64,000 nucleotides of DNA from Streptomyces sp. SCUT-3 (GCF_014083985.1 NZ_CP046907.1:3018001-3082000); one strand, 5' to 3'. Numbered from the stretch's first letter, positions 26,099-35,294 are shown. The notes: generated from the sequence alone by a model not told the origin. A program made the numbers and translations.

Positions 26099-27541
26099 TC
26101 AGCCCTTGACGACGCCGAGCGGCACCAGCCGCGCCACCCTGCGGCACAGCCCGGCCCCCTCGCTCGCGCGCACCACGGCGTCGATGTCCTTGTACGCGCG
26201 CGGCGCCTCCTCGGCGAGCCCGCGCCACGACGCCCCGCGCACCGCGACGCCCCGGGCCTCCAGCTCCGCCCGCAGGGCGCGGCCGTCGACCTCCCGCGCC
26301 GCGCTGTGCCTGCTGCGCACCCGGCCCGCGCCGTGGCAGGTCGAGTGCCACGCGCCACCGCCTTCCACACCCACCAGCAGGTACGAGGCGGTGCCCATGG
26401 TGCCGGGGATGAGGACGGGCTGCCCCACTGCGGCGAGGTCGTCCGGCAGGTCGGGGTGGCCGGGCGGCAGCGCCCGGGTGGCCCCCTTGCGGTGGACGCA
26501 CAGGCGCACCGCCCTCCCGGCGACGTGGTGGGTCTCGATCTTGGCGAGGTTGTGCGAGATGTCGTACACCAGGTCCAGTCCGTGGCCCGTCGTCTCCTCG
26601 AAGGCGTCTCTGGCGGCCTCGGACAGCAGCTGCCGGTTGGCCCGTGCGTAGTTGGCCGCGGCGGCCATCGCGCCGAGGTAGGCACGCCCCTCCCCGGACC
26701 CCGCCGGCACGCAGGCGAGCTGACGGTCCGGCACCTCGATGCCGTACCGCGCCGCGGCGCGGTCCATGGTGCGCACGTGATCGGTGCAGATCTGGTGGCC
26801 CAGACCCCGGGAACCGCAGTGGATCATCACGCAGACCTGCCGCTCGCGCACCCCCATCGCCGACGCGGCGGCCCGGTCGTGGACCGTGTCGACCGCCTGC
26901 ACCTCCAGGAAGTGGTTGCCCGATCCCAGGCTGCCGACCTGCCCGAGGCCGCGTTCCACGGCGCGGACGCCGACCTGCCCGGGATCGGCGCCGGGCAGGA
27001 CCCCGCCGTCCTCGCAGCGCGCCAGGTCACGGGCGACGCCGTGTCCCCGCTCCACCGCGTGGCACGCCCCGCCGACCAGGACCTTCTCCAGCTCGGTGCG
27101 GCCGATCTGCCAGACCCCGCCACGGCCCGGCCCGCGCGGGACGCGCCGGTCGAGTACGTCCATCAGCTGCCCCAGGCGGGGGAGGAGGGCGTCCCGTTCG
27201 CACGGTGCGGCGAGCAGCCGCACCCCGCACGAGATGTCGAAGCCGACGCCCCCGGGGGAGACGACGCCGCCGTCCGCGACGTCGGTGGCGGCGACGCCCC
27301 CGATGGGGAAGCCGTACCCCCAGTGCACGTCTGGCATGGCGTACGAGGCCTCCACGATCCCCGGCAGCGTGGCCACGTTCACCACCTGCTGCAGCGCCTG
27401 GTCCCCGGCCGCCTCCGGGAGCAGCGCCCGCGAGGCGAAGACGACGCCGGGCACGCGCATGCTCCCCCGCCGGGGGATCCGGAACCGGAAGGGGCCCTCC
27501 TCGACGACCTCCACGGTCGCCCCCGTCACGGTCGCACCCAC
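26099..27541 (-). CDS. rtcB: RtcB family RNA ligase
   Basis: 480-aa GTP/Mn-dependent ligase joining RNA 2',3'-cyclic phosphate or 3'-phosphate to 5'-OH ends, used in RNA repair. Metal ligands and active site are visible: [25 protein letters not shown] (Asp, Cys), [22 protein letters not shown], and the guanylylated histidine in [12 protein letters not shown]. The archease gene lies 117 bp upstream on the same strand. Position next to Hsp20 suggests a stress role. Confidence 0.95.
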   Translation of the reverse strand: MGATVTGATVEVVEEGPFRFRIPRRGSMRVPGVVFASRALLPEAAGDQALQQVVNVATLPGIVEASYAMPDVHWGYGFPIGGVAATDVADGGVVSPGGVGFDISCGVRLLAAPCERDALLPRLGQLMDVLDRRVPRGPGRGGVWQIGRTELEKVLVGGACHAVERGHGVARDLARCEDGGVLPGADPGQVGVRAVERGLGQVGSLGSGNHFLEVQAVDTVHDRAAASAMGVRERQVCVMIHCGSRGLGHQICTDHVRTMDRAAARYGIEVPDRQLACVPAGSGEGRAYLGAMAAAANYARANRQLLSEAARDAFEETTGHGLDLVYDISHNLAKIETHHVAGRAVRLCVHRKGATRALPPGHPDLPDDLAAVGQPVLIPGTMGTASYLLVGVEGGGAWHSTCHGAGRVRSRHSAAREVDGRALRAELEARGVAVRGASWRGLAEEAPRAYKDIDAVVRASEGAGLCRRVARLVPLGVVKG

Positions 27542-27569
27542 CGAGATCGCCTCCTCACGCCCCGCGGGG

Positions 27570-27657
27570 CCTGTTCCCGCGGGCCTGTTCCCGCGGGCCC
27601 TGCTTCCGCGGGTCCTGTTCCCGCGGGCCCTGCTTCCGCGGGCCGGGTCCTCGCGGG
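27570..27657. repeat. 14-15 bp tandem repeats between archease and rtcB
   Basis: About six units ending in CCGCGGG or CGCGGG (CTGTTCCCGCGGG alternating with CCCTGCTTCCGCGGG) fill the gap between the archease stop and the rtcB start. Confidence 0.85.
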
Positions 27658-27658
27658 C

Positions 27659-28093
27659 TCACACGTCGAGCGTCACCGAGCAGGTCCAGCCCTCCGGCCC
27701 GCCGGAGAGGGACAGCCCGTGCAGGGTGACGGCCTTGGGCGCCGCGCCGATCACCGTCAGCGTGCCGGCGTCGGCCATCAGCAACTCGGCCCGCAGCGCA
27801 CCCCGGACCTCGGTCAGGACGACGTCGACGGGCACCTCGTCCTCGGTGTCGAGCCGGTACACGACCTCCTCCAGGAGGTCCACCAGCAGGTCCTCGTCGC
27901 GGTCTGCACGGAGTTCGACGACGCGGCTGCGGACTCCCCTCGCCCCGGTGAGGTCGACGAACGCCTCCGCGACGCCGCGCACCGCGTGCGCCATGCACTC
28001 CTCGCGCGTCGGCGCCCACGCCCGGACCGTCAGGTCCGCGGTGTGCGGAACGCCGCAGTGGCCGCCGCGCAGCGCGGTGCCTCCCGCTCCCAT
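27659..28093 (-). CDS. Archease, RtcB activator
   Basis: 144-aa protein that helps RtcB turn over its GMP intermediate. ATG 28093 (MGAGGTALRGGHCGVPHTAD). Metal-binding features of the family are present: the early HTAD (about residues 17-20), DRDEDLLVDLLEEVVYRLD (about 73-91) and the C-terminal D (SVTLDV). A longer in-frame start region is Pro/Gly-rich and not credible. Confidence 0.93.
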   Translation of the reverse strand: MGAGGTALRGGHCGVPHTADLTVRAWAPTREECMAHAVRGVAEAFVDLTGARGVRSRVVELRADRDEDLLVDLLEEVVYRLDTEDEVPVDVVLTEVRGALRAELLMADAGTLTVIGAAPKAVTLHGLSLSGGPEGWTCSVTLDV

Positions 28094-28290
28094 GACCGCC
28101 CGCCTCCCTGCCGGCCCTGCCGCCTTCCCGTCGGACCTGCCGGGCCCGCCGGACCTGCTGGGCCCGCCGACCGCGCCGGGCCCGCCGACCGGGAGGCCCG
28201 GCGCCGTACGCCGGGACGGGACGCCCCGGGACCGCCGCGGTACGACGGACAATCCGGTGACGCCCCGTCACCCGGGACGGTCCGACAGGG

Positions 28291-28776
28291 TCAGTCCCCG
28301 GACGTGATCTCGATGTGCCGGGGCTTGGACTTCTCCGCCTTCGGCACGGTCACGGTCAGCACGCCGTCGTTCAGGGCCGCGTGCACGTCGTCGGCCTTCA
28401 CGTCGGCGGGCAGCAGCGCCCGGTACTCGAACCGTCCGGCGCGGCGGGTGCCGCGCCGCAGGACGCCCGTGCGCTCGCGCTCCTTCAGCTCCCCGGCGAT
28501 GACGAGTTCGCGTCCGCCCATCGAGATGTCGATGTCGTCGCGGGCGACACCGGGCAGGTCGGCCTCGATCAGGTACGCGTCGTCGGTCTCGGTCATGTCC
28601 GCCAGAGGAGCCCAGGCCGCCATCTCGGCCATCGGGGCCGAACCGACTGCGGACTCGAACAGGCGGCTCATGCGGTTGAACAGGTCCTCGAACTCCGCGA
28701 GGGGATCACGCGTCCACGCGGGAATCCCCAACTCGCCTGTCGTGCCTGCTCGGTGACGTCGTACGGGAAGAGTCAT
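28291..28776 (-). CDS. Hsp20/alpha-crystallin family small heat shock protein
   Basis: 161-aa ATP-independent chaperone. ATG 28776 (MTLPVRRHRAGTTGELGIPA) follows GGAGGTGG. The N-terminal arm contains DPLAEFEDLFNRMSRLFE. The alpha-crystallin domain spans about 55-150 (YLIEADLPGVARDDIDISM to NDGVLTVTVPK). No HAIR or CIRCE element was found upstream. Archease and rtcB lie downstream on the same strand. Confidence 0.95.
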   Translation of the reverse strand: MTLPVRRHRAGTTGELGIPAWTRDPLAEFEDLFNRMSRLFESAVGSAPMAEMAAWAPLADMTETDDAYLIEADLPGVARDDIDISMGGRELVIAGELKERERTGVLRRGTRRAGRFEYRALLPADVKADDVHAALNDGVLTVTVPKAEKSKPRHIEITSGD

Positions 28777-28957
28777 CGGTACCACCTCCGTGGACCGCCG
28801 TCAGGACGGTTCCGTCGTTTCCATGCTTGCTCGGTTGCAGTACATCCGCACGCCCGGACCCGGCCCCCGGACCCGGCCCGGCGGTGCGCGCCGCCCACCG
28901 GGCCGGGCGCGGTTCCCGCGCCCCGTGCGGGCCGCCCGCGGTGCGGACTGCCCGGGG

Positions 28958-29386
28958 TCACGCCACCGGTTCGAGGAGGGAGCGCACGTCGCGCGGCAGC
29001 TGGTCGAGCACCGTCTCGAACTGCCCGGGCGAGACCTGGTGGCGCACGGCCTCGGCGACGGCGGGGGCGATCCGGGGGACGTCCGCGGGATCGACCCTGG
29101 ACTCCTGGGTGAAGCGGTTGACGTAGGTCTGGCGGTCGTACTTGACCGGCACGTGGCTGGGGTCCCAGCCGTCGTAGTACACGCCGCGCAGCAGTTCTGG
29201 GAGCTGGGCGGCGAAGTGGGCCGCCACGTCGACCGTGAGCCGGTCGCGCAGCGTGTGCAGCCAGGCGCGCAGCGCCCGGTTGGCGAGGTGGCGGTCCTCG
29301 GTCTCCATGGAGTCGGCGACGGCCTTCAGCCAGATGTTCGCCGTGTGGATGGCGTGCTCGAAGCCGTTGGAGTGCGTGGCGGTCAT
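28958..29386 (-). CDS. DUF2267 domain-containing protein
   Basis: 142-aa helical protein. ATG 29386 (MTATHSNGFEHAIHTANIWL) with GGAAGGGAAGG upstream. Signature segments: HLANRALRAWLHTLRDRLTV and LPELLRGVYYDGWDPSHVPV. The family is common in actinobacterial stress and hypoxia clusters; activity unknown. Confidence 0.9.
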   Translation of the reverse strand: MTATHSNGFEHAIHTANIWLKAVADSMETEDRHLANRALRAWLHTLRDRLTVDVAAHFAAQLPELLRGVYYDGWDPSHVPVKYDRQTYVNRFTQESRVDPADVPRIAPAVAEAVRHQVSPGQFETVLDQLPRDVRSLLEPVA

Positions 29387-29969
29387 GGGCCTTCCCTTCC
29401 GGTCCGCCCTGCCGGACGGTGCCGGTGCGGTCACGGCCGGAGGTGCGCGGCCGCTCCCCGGCCGTGCCGGGCCCGGCGGGAGGGCCGTCCGGGTTCACCG
29501 CCCTGCGGTGCCGGGAGCGGAGGTCCGTCGGGGCCGGCGCGGTGCCGGCGCCGGTGCGGACAGGGCCTGTTCCTCTGCCCGTGCGCCGTTCCGTTCCGTA
29601 CGCACGGAAGACCTGCGAGGTGGGCTCCCTTCGCCGGCATTGTCCGGATCAGGTGCTGGAGGTCGCCGTCCGGTCTCTCGACCTTCCGGCCTCTCAGCCC
29701 GGCCGTCGATCACCTCGGCGAGGACCAAGGCCCTCTTCCCCGAGGCTGCTCCGGTCGAACTCCCTCGCTCGCCCCGCAGGCCACTTACTACGCTATTCCC
29801 GGACGAAACGGGCGTCAAGGGTGAATTCCCTGATCCGGGCGAGTGATTTTCCGGAGCGGATGGAGACGCACGCGCAGACGCACGACCACGGCGAACCGGG
29901 GCAGAGGCCCGTATCTCCTCTGCCCCGGAAGGCCCCGGAAGGCCCCGGGAAGGCCCCGGGAGGGGGCCG
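29387..29969. other. Intergenic region with candidate DevR-like box, terminator and short repeats
   Basis: 583 bp without a gene. GGACCAAGGCCCT at 29722-29734 resembles a DevR/DosR-type half-palindrome 340 bp upstream of the DUF2267 gene. An 11-bp hairpin (29897-29907 with 29917-29927) and four GGAAGGCCCC-like repeats (29923-29961) lie just after the end of the next gene. Confidence 0.45.
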
Positions 29970-30197
29970 CTACATCCCCTGGGCGAGCAGCAGTTCGTGC
30001 GCCAGCCGGGCGCCGCGGGCCGCCTCCGTCTCCAGCCTGGTGTCCTCCGACGGGATCTCCTCCAGCCCCCGGGCCAGCGCCCGTAGTGCCTGGGCCAGGG
30101 TCTGCACCTGCGACTCCAGCAGGCGCAGCCGTTCCTCCGGGTCCTCGGCGGCCCGGCCGGCGCCGGCGTCCGGCTCCTGTGCGGAGTTCTGGGTCAT
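29970..30197 (-). CDS. Small coiled-coil protein
   Basis: 75-aa acidic protein (MTQNSAQEPDAGAGRAAEDP) with one long amphipathic helix, EERLRLLESQVQTLAQALRA, predicted to form a coiled coil. No family is recognised. It is 50 bp downstream of the hibernation-factor gene and likely cotranscribed with it. Confidence 0.6.
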   Translation of the reverse strand: MTQNSAQEPDAGAGRAAEDPEERLRLLESQVQTLAQALRALARGLEEIPSEDTRLETEAARGARLAHELLLAQGM

Positions 30198-30247
30198 CGT
30201 CGACCTCCGTCAACGTGCGGATGGTGTGCGGGTGGGCTGTGGACGGA

Positions 30248-31048
30248 CTACTCGACGGGCGCGATCAGGCCGTAGTGGCCGTCGTAGCGGTGGTAGAGGA
30301 CGTTTCCCCGTCCGGTCGCCCCGTCGGTGAAGAACACGAACGGGAACCCGGCGAGGTCCAACCGCTTCTCCGCCTCCTCCACGTTCATCCGGGGCGCCGG
30401 GAGCCCGCTCACGGTCAGCGGCACGGACACCGGGCCGATCCGGTCGGGGCTGGGGCGAACCTGGGCGAGCCGGTAACCGTCCGGACCGTCCCGGTAGACG
30501 ACGCTGTCCTCGCCCGAGCCGGCGTCCGTGAACAGGTGGAAGTCGTAGTCCATCTCCTCCATCTCGTAGACCGCCTCGTCCGGGGTCTCCCGGGCCAGGG
30601 AGAAGGACTTGTGGCGCACCACCTGCCGCTCCTCCACCGGACGGGGGAAGTAGTCGGGACGGTGCGTCGGCTCACTGTCGTGGCGCCACTCGTGCGGCTC
30701 CTTCGTCGGCATCCCGCCGCGCCGCGCCTCCCAGTCCTGCCGGGTCCGGCGCATCCTGGCCACCAGCCGGTCGTGCGGCAGGTCGACGGCCTCGGACATG
30801 GTCCCCGAGGCGACGTGCGCCCGCACCTGCCGGCCGTTGACGTCCAGGTTGGCCTGGGCGATCGCGGGCCTCTCCGTCGCGGGGTTCGCGGTCCGGGTCA
30901 GCCTCACCCGGGCGAACAGAACGGGTTCACGCAGCTGACCGGCCAGCTCCTGCACCTTGGAACGTGCGTACTCGACCGAGTCCTCCGGGACCTCGCCCCG
31001 GACCTCCACCTGGATCTCGGGAGTCTGCCGGACTGTCGAACGTTTCAT
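30248..31048 (-). CDS. HPF/RaiA family ribosome hibernation factor with duplicated C-terminal domain
   Basis: 266-aa protein predicted to bind the 30S subunit and inactivate ribosomes in dormancy. The N-terminal HPF domain is residues about 9-105 (EIQVEVRGEVPEDSVEYARS). After a linker there are two S30AE C-terminal dimerisation domains: 143-200 (RHKSFSLARETPDEAVYEME, FHLFTDAGSGEDSVVYR) and 207-266 (MNVEEAEKRLDLAGFPFVFF, NVLYHRYDGHYGLI). Ordinary long HPF has one. ATG 31048 follows AGGAGG-like AGGAT. Confidence 0.85.
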   Translation of the reverse strand: MKRSTVRQTPEIQVEVRGEVPEDSVEYARSKVQELAGQLREPVLFARVRLTRTANPATERPAIAQANLDVNGRQVRAHVASGTMSEAVDLPHDRLVARMRRTRQDWEARRGGMPTKEPHEWRHDSEPTHRPDYFPRPVEERQVVRHKSFSLARETPDEAVYEMEEMDYDFHLFTDAGSGEDSVVYRDGPDGYRLAQVRPSPDRIGPVSVPLTVSGLPAPRMNVEEAEKRLDLAGFPFVFFTDGATGRGNVLYHRYDGHYGLIAPVE

Positions 31049-31723
31049 GGCATCCTCCTGGCGTCGTTGCTTCCAGGCTCACCACTTCGCGGGCCGACCG
31101 GGCAGGGCCGAAGGTCCTTCCGCGCAGACCGGTCGACCCACGCGCCGCGCCGGACGCCGCGCCGCCGCGGGCCGGGGGCGGGCCGGGGAACCACTCGCGC
31201 CAGGGGCCCGGCGCCGCTTCCAGTTCCCGTCGGCCCTCTTCCGCGATCTGCGGGACGGCGCCCGTCGGCGCAGTACCCGCGCGTGCACCAGGCACAGGGC
31301 CGCCCCGCGCAGCAGCACCTCCCGCGACCTCCTGCGCTGCCCGCCGCCGGGCCGCCGTGCTCACGGGCGAGCCGCCGGCCCCGACGGCGACCACCGGTCG
31401 CACGATCCCGCCGCCTACAGGCGTGCAGGTCAGTACGGGGCGGTACGGGTCGGTACGGGGCGGCGCCCGACCGGGTCACGACGGCCGGGCACCCCCGGGG
31501 AGCCTCGTCTCCCCCCGGGGGTGCCCGGACCACCCACAGTGCGCCCGTCGCACCCCAATGCTGTCCCGCCCGCCCGTAGCGCGGCAGGGCCGAACCGCTC
31601 CGGGCCTTAGGGCCTTGTGGCCCCGACCCGTTCCCCCTTTGTCCCGGGCCCGTTCCCGTCCCGGGCCCGTCCCCCGTCGATCTCCGCCGGTCCTCCACCG
31701 GTTCCCGGCAGCCGTCCGACGGG
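31049..31723. other. Intergenic region upstream of the hibernation factor
   Basis: 675 bp without a convincing gene. On the minus strand AAGGACCTTCGGCCCT (31104-31119) resembles a DevR/DosR-type box 56 bp upstream of the hibernation-factor start. GGGCCTTAGGGCC (31602-31614) is a similar near-palindrome farther away. Confidence 0.45.
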
Positions 31724-32347
31724 TCAGGTGCCGCTGCCGGGGGAGGGAGCGGTCAGACCGGCGGTGACGAAGGCGACGACGGTGGCCGCCTCGGGGAGCG
31801 GGACCGCGGCGGCCGGCGCGGGGGCCACGGGGCGCCCGTAGACCTCCAGCAGCAGCGTGAAGGCGAGGCGCCAGCGCTCGGAGACCTCGTGCACGGGCAG
31901 CCCCGGCAGCGCACGCCCCAGCATCACCTCGAAGGGAGGGGAGCCGAACCACGGCGAGACGTTCGGCATCGTCCCGGTGGGGAGCACCGAGCGGGCCAGC
32001 AGGTGGCACAGCATCCGGCCCTTCTCGGTGCGGGAGAGCTCGTCGAACGGCTCCACGAGGGTGGTCACCAGCTCCCGGACGCCGGAGAGGGCGCCGTCGT
32101 CGCCGCAGGCCCGCGCACGACGGATGACGTCCCGCAGGCGGTCCCCCCAGAAGGGCTCCAACTCCCGCTCCAGCAGGGCCGACACCAGGCCCTCCCGCGA
32201 TCCGAAGTGGTAGTGCACCGCACCGGGGTTCAGGCCGGCCTCCGCATTGACGGCGCGGACCGAGACGCGGTCGACGCCCTTCTCCAGGAAGAGCCGCTCC
32301 GCCGCGTCGAGGAGCCGGTCACGGGTTGAGGGGGAATCGTCGGCCAT
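31724..32347 (-). CDS. TetR family transcriptional regulator
   Basis: 207-aa repressor from ATG 32347 (MADDSPSTRDRLLDAAERLF). The helix-turn-helix is VSVRAVNAEAGLNPGAVHYH (about residues 28-47), followed by FGSREGLVSALL. The C-terminal ligand domain is helical. It is divergent from the SDR gene, with a perfect palindrome between them. Confidence 0.92.
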   Translation of the reverse strand: MADDSPSTRDRLLDAAERLFLEKGVDRVSVRAVNAEAGLNPGAVHYHFGSREGLVSALLERELEPFWGDRLRDVIRRARACGDDGALSGVRELVTTLVEPFDELSRTEKGRMLCHLLARSVLPTGTMPNVSPWFGSPPFEVMLGRALPGLPVHEVSERWRLAFTLLLEVYGRPVAPAPAAAVPLPEAATVVAFVTAGLTAPSPGSGT

Positions 32348-32383
32348 GCCGTCATTGCACCACACCGCCACCCGCCTTCCCCT

Positions 32384-32410
32384 CACGATTCAATCAGTGA
32401 TTGAATCGTG
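32384..32410. promoter_or_regulatory. 27-bp palindromic operator between tetR and SDR genes
   Basis: CACGATTCAATCA and its exact reverse complement flank a single G. It lies 37 bp from the tetR start and 63 bp from the SDR start. Size and position are right for a TetR dimer pair controlling both divergent promoters; TTGAAT and TGATTG inside it may overlap -35 elements. Confidence 0.8.
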
Positions 32411-32472
32411 TGAGAGAACCAACCGGGCGGGCCCGCACAAGACGGACGCCCGCCGTAAGGAGACCTGTCGCC

Positions 32473-33300
32473 ATGGGAACGTTCGCCGTCACCGGATCCG
32501 CCTCGGGCATGGGCGCCGCCAGCGCCGCCGCCCTCCGCGACGCCGGCCACACCGTGATCGGGGTCGACCTGCGCGACGCCGACGTGGTGGCCGACCTCGG
32601 TACCGCCGACGGCCGCCGGCACGCGGTCGAGGAGGTCCTCGCCCTCAGCGGCGGCACCCTCGATGGCGTCGCCGCGGTCGCCGGCGTCGGCCCCGCGATG
32701 AAGGACGCGGGCGCCGTCATGTCCATCAACTACTTCGGCCCGGTGGCCCTCCTGGACGGACTGCGGCCCGCCCTGGAGCGTTCCGGCGCCGGCCGCGCCG
32801 TCGTGATCGGCTCGAACTCGGCGTCCACCGTCCCGATGATCGACGAGGAACTGGCCCGCCTCGCCCTGGCCGGCGACGAGGACGCCGCCCGCGAGCGCGC
32901 CCGCACCGCCCAGGCCGCCCTGCCGCCGGAGATCGCGGGCGACGCGCCGAGCATCTCCGCCTACGCCACGTCGAAGTTCGCGCTCGCCCGCTGGGTGCGC
33001 CGCACCGCCGTCACCCCCGAGTGGGCGCGACGCGGCATCCTGCTGAACGCGATCGCCCCCGGCGCCGTGCTCACCCCGCTCATGCTCGGCTCCACCGGCG
33101 ACGCCGCCGACCACGACCCGGACGAGTTCCCCACGCCCATGCCCCTGGGCGTCTTCGGCCGCCCCGAGGACATCGCCTTCTGGGTGCACCAGTTCCTCCG
33201 CCCGGAGGCCCGCTTCACCACCGGCGCGGTCCTCTACGTCGACGGCGGCACCGACGCGGCCATGCGCCCCGACACCCAGCCCACCGCGATGACCCTCTGA
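32473..33300 (+). CDS. SDR family oxidoreductase
   Basis: 275-aa NAD(P)-dependent short-chain dehydrogenase. ATG 32473 (MGTFAVTGSASGMGAASAAA) follows AAGGAGA. The cofactor loop is TGSASGMGAA (residues 7-16). The catalytic Ser is in IGSNSAST and YATSK is present (Tyr-x3-Lys, about residues 164-168). The C-terminus has the GAVLYVDGG motif. Resembles 3-alpha-hydroxysteroid dehydrogenase/carbonyl reductases, but the substrate is unknown. Probably repressed by the divergent TetR. Confidence 0.93.
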   Translation: MGTFAVTGSASGMGAASAAALRDAGHTVIGVDLRDADVVADLGTADGRRHAVEEVLALSGGTLDGVAAVAGVGPAMKDAGAVMSINYFGPVALLDGLRPALERSGAGRAVVIGSNSASTVPMIDEELARLALAGDEDAARERARTAQAALPPEIAGDAPSISAYATSKFALARWVRRTAVTPEWARRGILLNAIAPGAVLTPLMLGSTGDAADHDPDEFPTPMPLGVFGRPEDIAFWVHQFLRPEARFTTGAVLYVDGGTDAAMRPDTQPTAMTL

Positions 33301-33417
33301 CGCACACCCCGCCGTTCCGGGCCCGTCCGGCCCGTCCGGGCCGGGCTTCCGAAGCACGGGCGCGACATGGCGCCGGGCTCTGACGCCGCGCACGTCCCAC
33401 AGTCTTCGCAGACGGGG

Positions 33418-33457
33418 CAGGTGCGGCACCTACTGAATTCAGTAGGTGCCGCACCTG
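33418..33457. terminator. 40-bp perfect palindrome beside relic tRNA end
   Basis: Twenty-base arms meet at the centre CTGAATTCAG. It stands in the same place relative to the relic tRNA-Pro end (33468-33512) as the hairpin at 41123-41162 does to the intact tRNA, and shares its core and the following CCTGGTGTTTCG. The 117 bp before it, after the SDR stop, hold no gene. Confidence 0.7.
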
Positions 33458-33467
33458 GTGTTTCGCT

Positions 33468-33512
33468 GCCGGAGCGGCGGGATTTGACCTCACACCCTCG
33501 TCGTCCCGGAAC
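33468..33512 (-). repeat. Degenerate copy of the tRNA-Pro 3' end (relic attachment site)
   Basis: Aligns along its length with 41173-41218, including CGGCGGGATTTGA (T-arm) and TCGTCCCGGAAC (anticodon arm), but with several substitutions and indels. It marks the outer edge of the integration hotspot. Confidence 0.65.
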
Positions 33513-33704
33513 ATCGGCCGGACGGTCGACGGGGGTGCGTCCGCCTGCTCACGGGCTGTCGGAAGTCAGGAAGAGGCACCTGCGGCTCACGCGGTTGCTG
33601 TACTTCACTGCTGTGCTGCTGTCTCCGCTCTTCTCCCCCGTACAACCCTTCAGGCTCACCAGAGGTCATTTCTGGGCCCACGCACATGTCCTGGAGAGGA
33701 ATTC

Positions 33705-35162
33705 ATGTCTCGGCCCCACCACAAGCACTCCCGTCGTCCCGGCGTCCTGGGCGCCACCGCCCTCGCGGCCGTCCTGGCCGGTGGCCTGCTCATCACCCTG
33801 CCCGGCGGCGCGAGCGCCGCCGCGTCGGGCCTCGCCGACGATTTCAACGGCGACGGCTACCGCGATCTGGCGACCGGCGCCCCGGGCGCTGTCGCGGGAG
33901 GGAAGGCGAAAGCGGGCGCCGTGGTCGTCAACTACGGCTCGTCGAGCGGTATCAGCGCCGCGCGCCGCAAGATCACGTCGCAGAGTTCCTCCGGCGTGCC
34001 GGGCGCCTCGGAGACCTCCGACCGCTTCGGCACCGAACTCGCTAACGGCGACCTCAACAACGACGGCTACGGCGATCTCGTCGTGGGCACACCGCTGGAG
34101 GACGTCGGCGGAGATGTCGACGGCGGTTCGGTCACGATCCTGTGGGGCGGCTCGTCCGGCCTGTCGGGTGGTACGACGATCAGTGACCCGAACGCGTCGG
34201 GCCACGACAGGTTCGGCCAGTCACTCGCGGTCGGGGACTTCACCGGTGACGGGAAGGCCGATCTGGCGGTCGGGTCCACCGGCAAGGACGTGTGGGTCTT
34301 CAAGGGTGGCTTCACCAGGTCCGAGGGCGCGGCCGGGAAGCTGCGCCTCGACGCGCAGATCGAGTCCGGCGCGTACCCCAAGGGCGCCGTCCGGCTGGCC
34401 GCCGGGGACTTCGACAACGACGGGACGGACGACCTTGTGGTGGGGTCCTCCGCAGGCAACTTCGTCTACAGGGGCACCTCGACCGGGCCCGTGCTGCAGA
34501 CCGGGGCGGGCACGGGGTACGCGGGCGCGCTCGTCGTGGCCGACTTCGACCGTGACGGGCACGACGACCTGGTCGTCGGCTCCGACTTCGTCTCCGTCAC
34601 GGACCAGGCGGCGAAGGGCGGCTACGTCACCGTGTTCCACGGCGGTACGGCGGGCGTCGACACCACTCGCAGCGCCGTCTTCAGCCAGGACACCGAGGGT
34701 GTGCCGGGAGCGGACGAGTCCGACGACTCGTTCGGCGGCGCACTCGCCGCGGGCGACGTCAACGGCGACGGCTACCCGGACCTCGCCGTCGGCGCGGCCT
34801 TCGAGACCGTGGGCTCCGCGACCCGTACAGGCAACGTCTGGGTACTGCGCGGCGGCGCCTCCGGCCTGACGGGGACCGGCGGCCAGTCCTTCAACCAGGG
34901 CACCTCGGGCGTCCCGGGCGCCAACGAGTCGTCGGACATGTTCGGCGGCGCCGTCCACCTCGCCGACCACAACAAGGACGGCCGCGCCGACCTGTCGGTG
35001 GGCGCGGCCGGTGAGAACAGCGACGACGGCGCCGTCTGGGTCCTGCGCGGCTCCACCGGAGGCGTCACGGCCACCGGCGCCGTGAGCTTCGGTGCGTCGT
35101 CCGTGGGCATCGGGAACCCGGGGGACGACCCCATGTTCGGGGACATCATGTCGGGCTCCTGA
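33705..35162 (+). CDS. Secreted FG-GAP/integrin-like beta-propeller protein
   Basis: 485-aa exported protein. ATG 33705 follows GAGAGGA. Twin-basic signal peptide (SRRPGVLGATALAAVLAGGL) with cleavage after ASA. Seven calcium-binding FG-GAP blades carry motifs such as DFNGDGYRD, DLNNDGYGD, DFTGDGKAD, DFDNDGTDD, DFDRDGHDD, DVNGDGYPD and DHNKDGRAD. No catalytic domain, so probably an extracellular binding or adhesive protein. It lies between two copies of the tRNA-Pro end, so it may be cargo of the outer island. Confidence 0.92.
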   Translation: MSRPHHKHSRRPGVLGATALAAVLAGGLLITLPGGASAAASGLADDFNGDGYRDLATGAPGAVAGGKAKAGAVVVNYGSSSGISAARRKITSQSSSGVPGASETSDRFGTELANGDLNNDGYGDLVVGTPLEDVGGDVDGGSVTILWGGSSGLSGGTTISDPNASGHDRFGQSLAVGDFTGDGKADLAVGSTGKDVWVFKGGFTRSEGAAGKLRLDAQIESGAYPKGAVRLAAGDFDNDGTDDLVVGSSAGNFVYRGTSTGPVLQTGAGTGYAGALVVADFDRDGHDDLVVGSDFVSVTDQAAKGGYVTVFHGGTAGVDTTRSAVFSQDTEGVPGADESDDSFGGALAAGDVNGDGYPDLAVGAAFETVGSATRTGNVWVLRGGASGLTGTGGQSFNQGTSGVPGANESSDMFGGAVHLADHNKDGRADLSVGAAGENSDDGAVWVLRGSTGGVTATGAVSFGASSVGIGNPGDDPMFGDIMSGS

Positions 35163-35183
35163 GCATGTGAACGGACGGCCGGA

Positions 35184-35217
35184 AGGGGCGGCACCGGAGG
35201 ATTCCGGTGCCGCCCCT
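35184..35217 (+). terminator. 15-bp hairpin terminator after the FG-GAP gene
   Basis: Perfect arms 35184-35198 and 35203-35217 with a GGAT loop, 22 bp after the stop. Confidence 0.85.
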
Positions 35218-35294
35218 GCCGGCTGTCCTGACTCAGGACGCGTCCTGAGAGGTGAGACGGACCAACCGCTTGCCGCAGAGGAAGCGCATGCATG

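Noticed and set aside
31602-31614. Third DevR-like box GGGCCTTAGGGCC
   Set aside because: It is over 550 bp from the nearest downstream start and such GC palindromes are frequent here; kept only as a note, not as a site.
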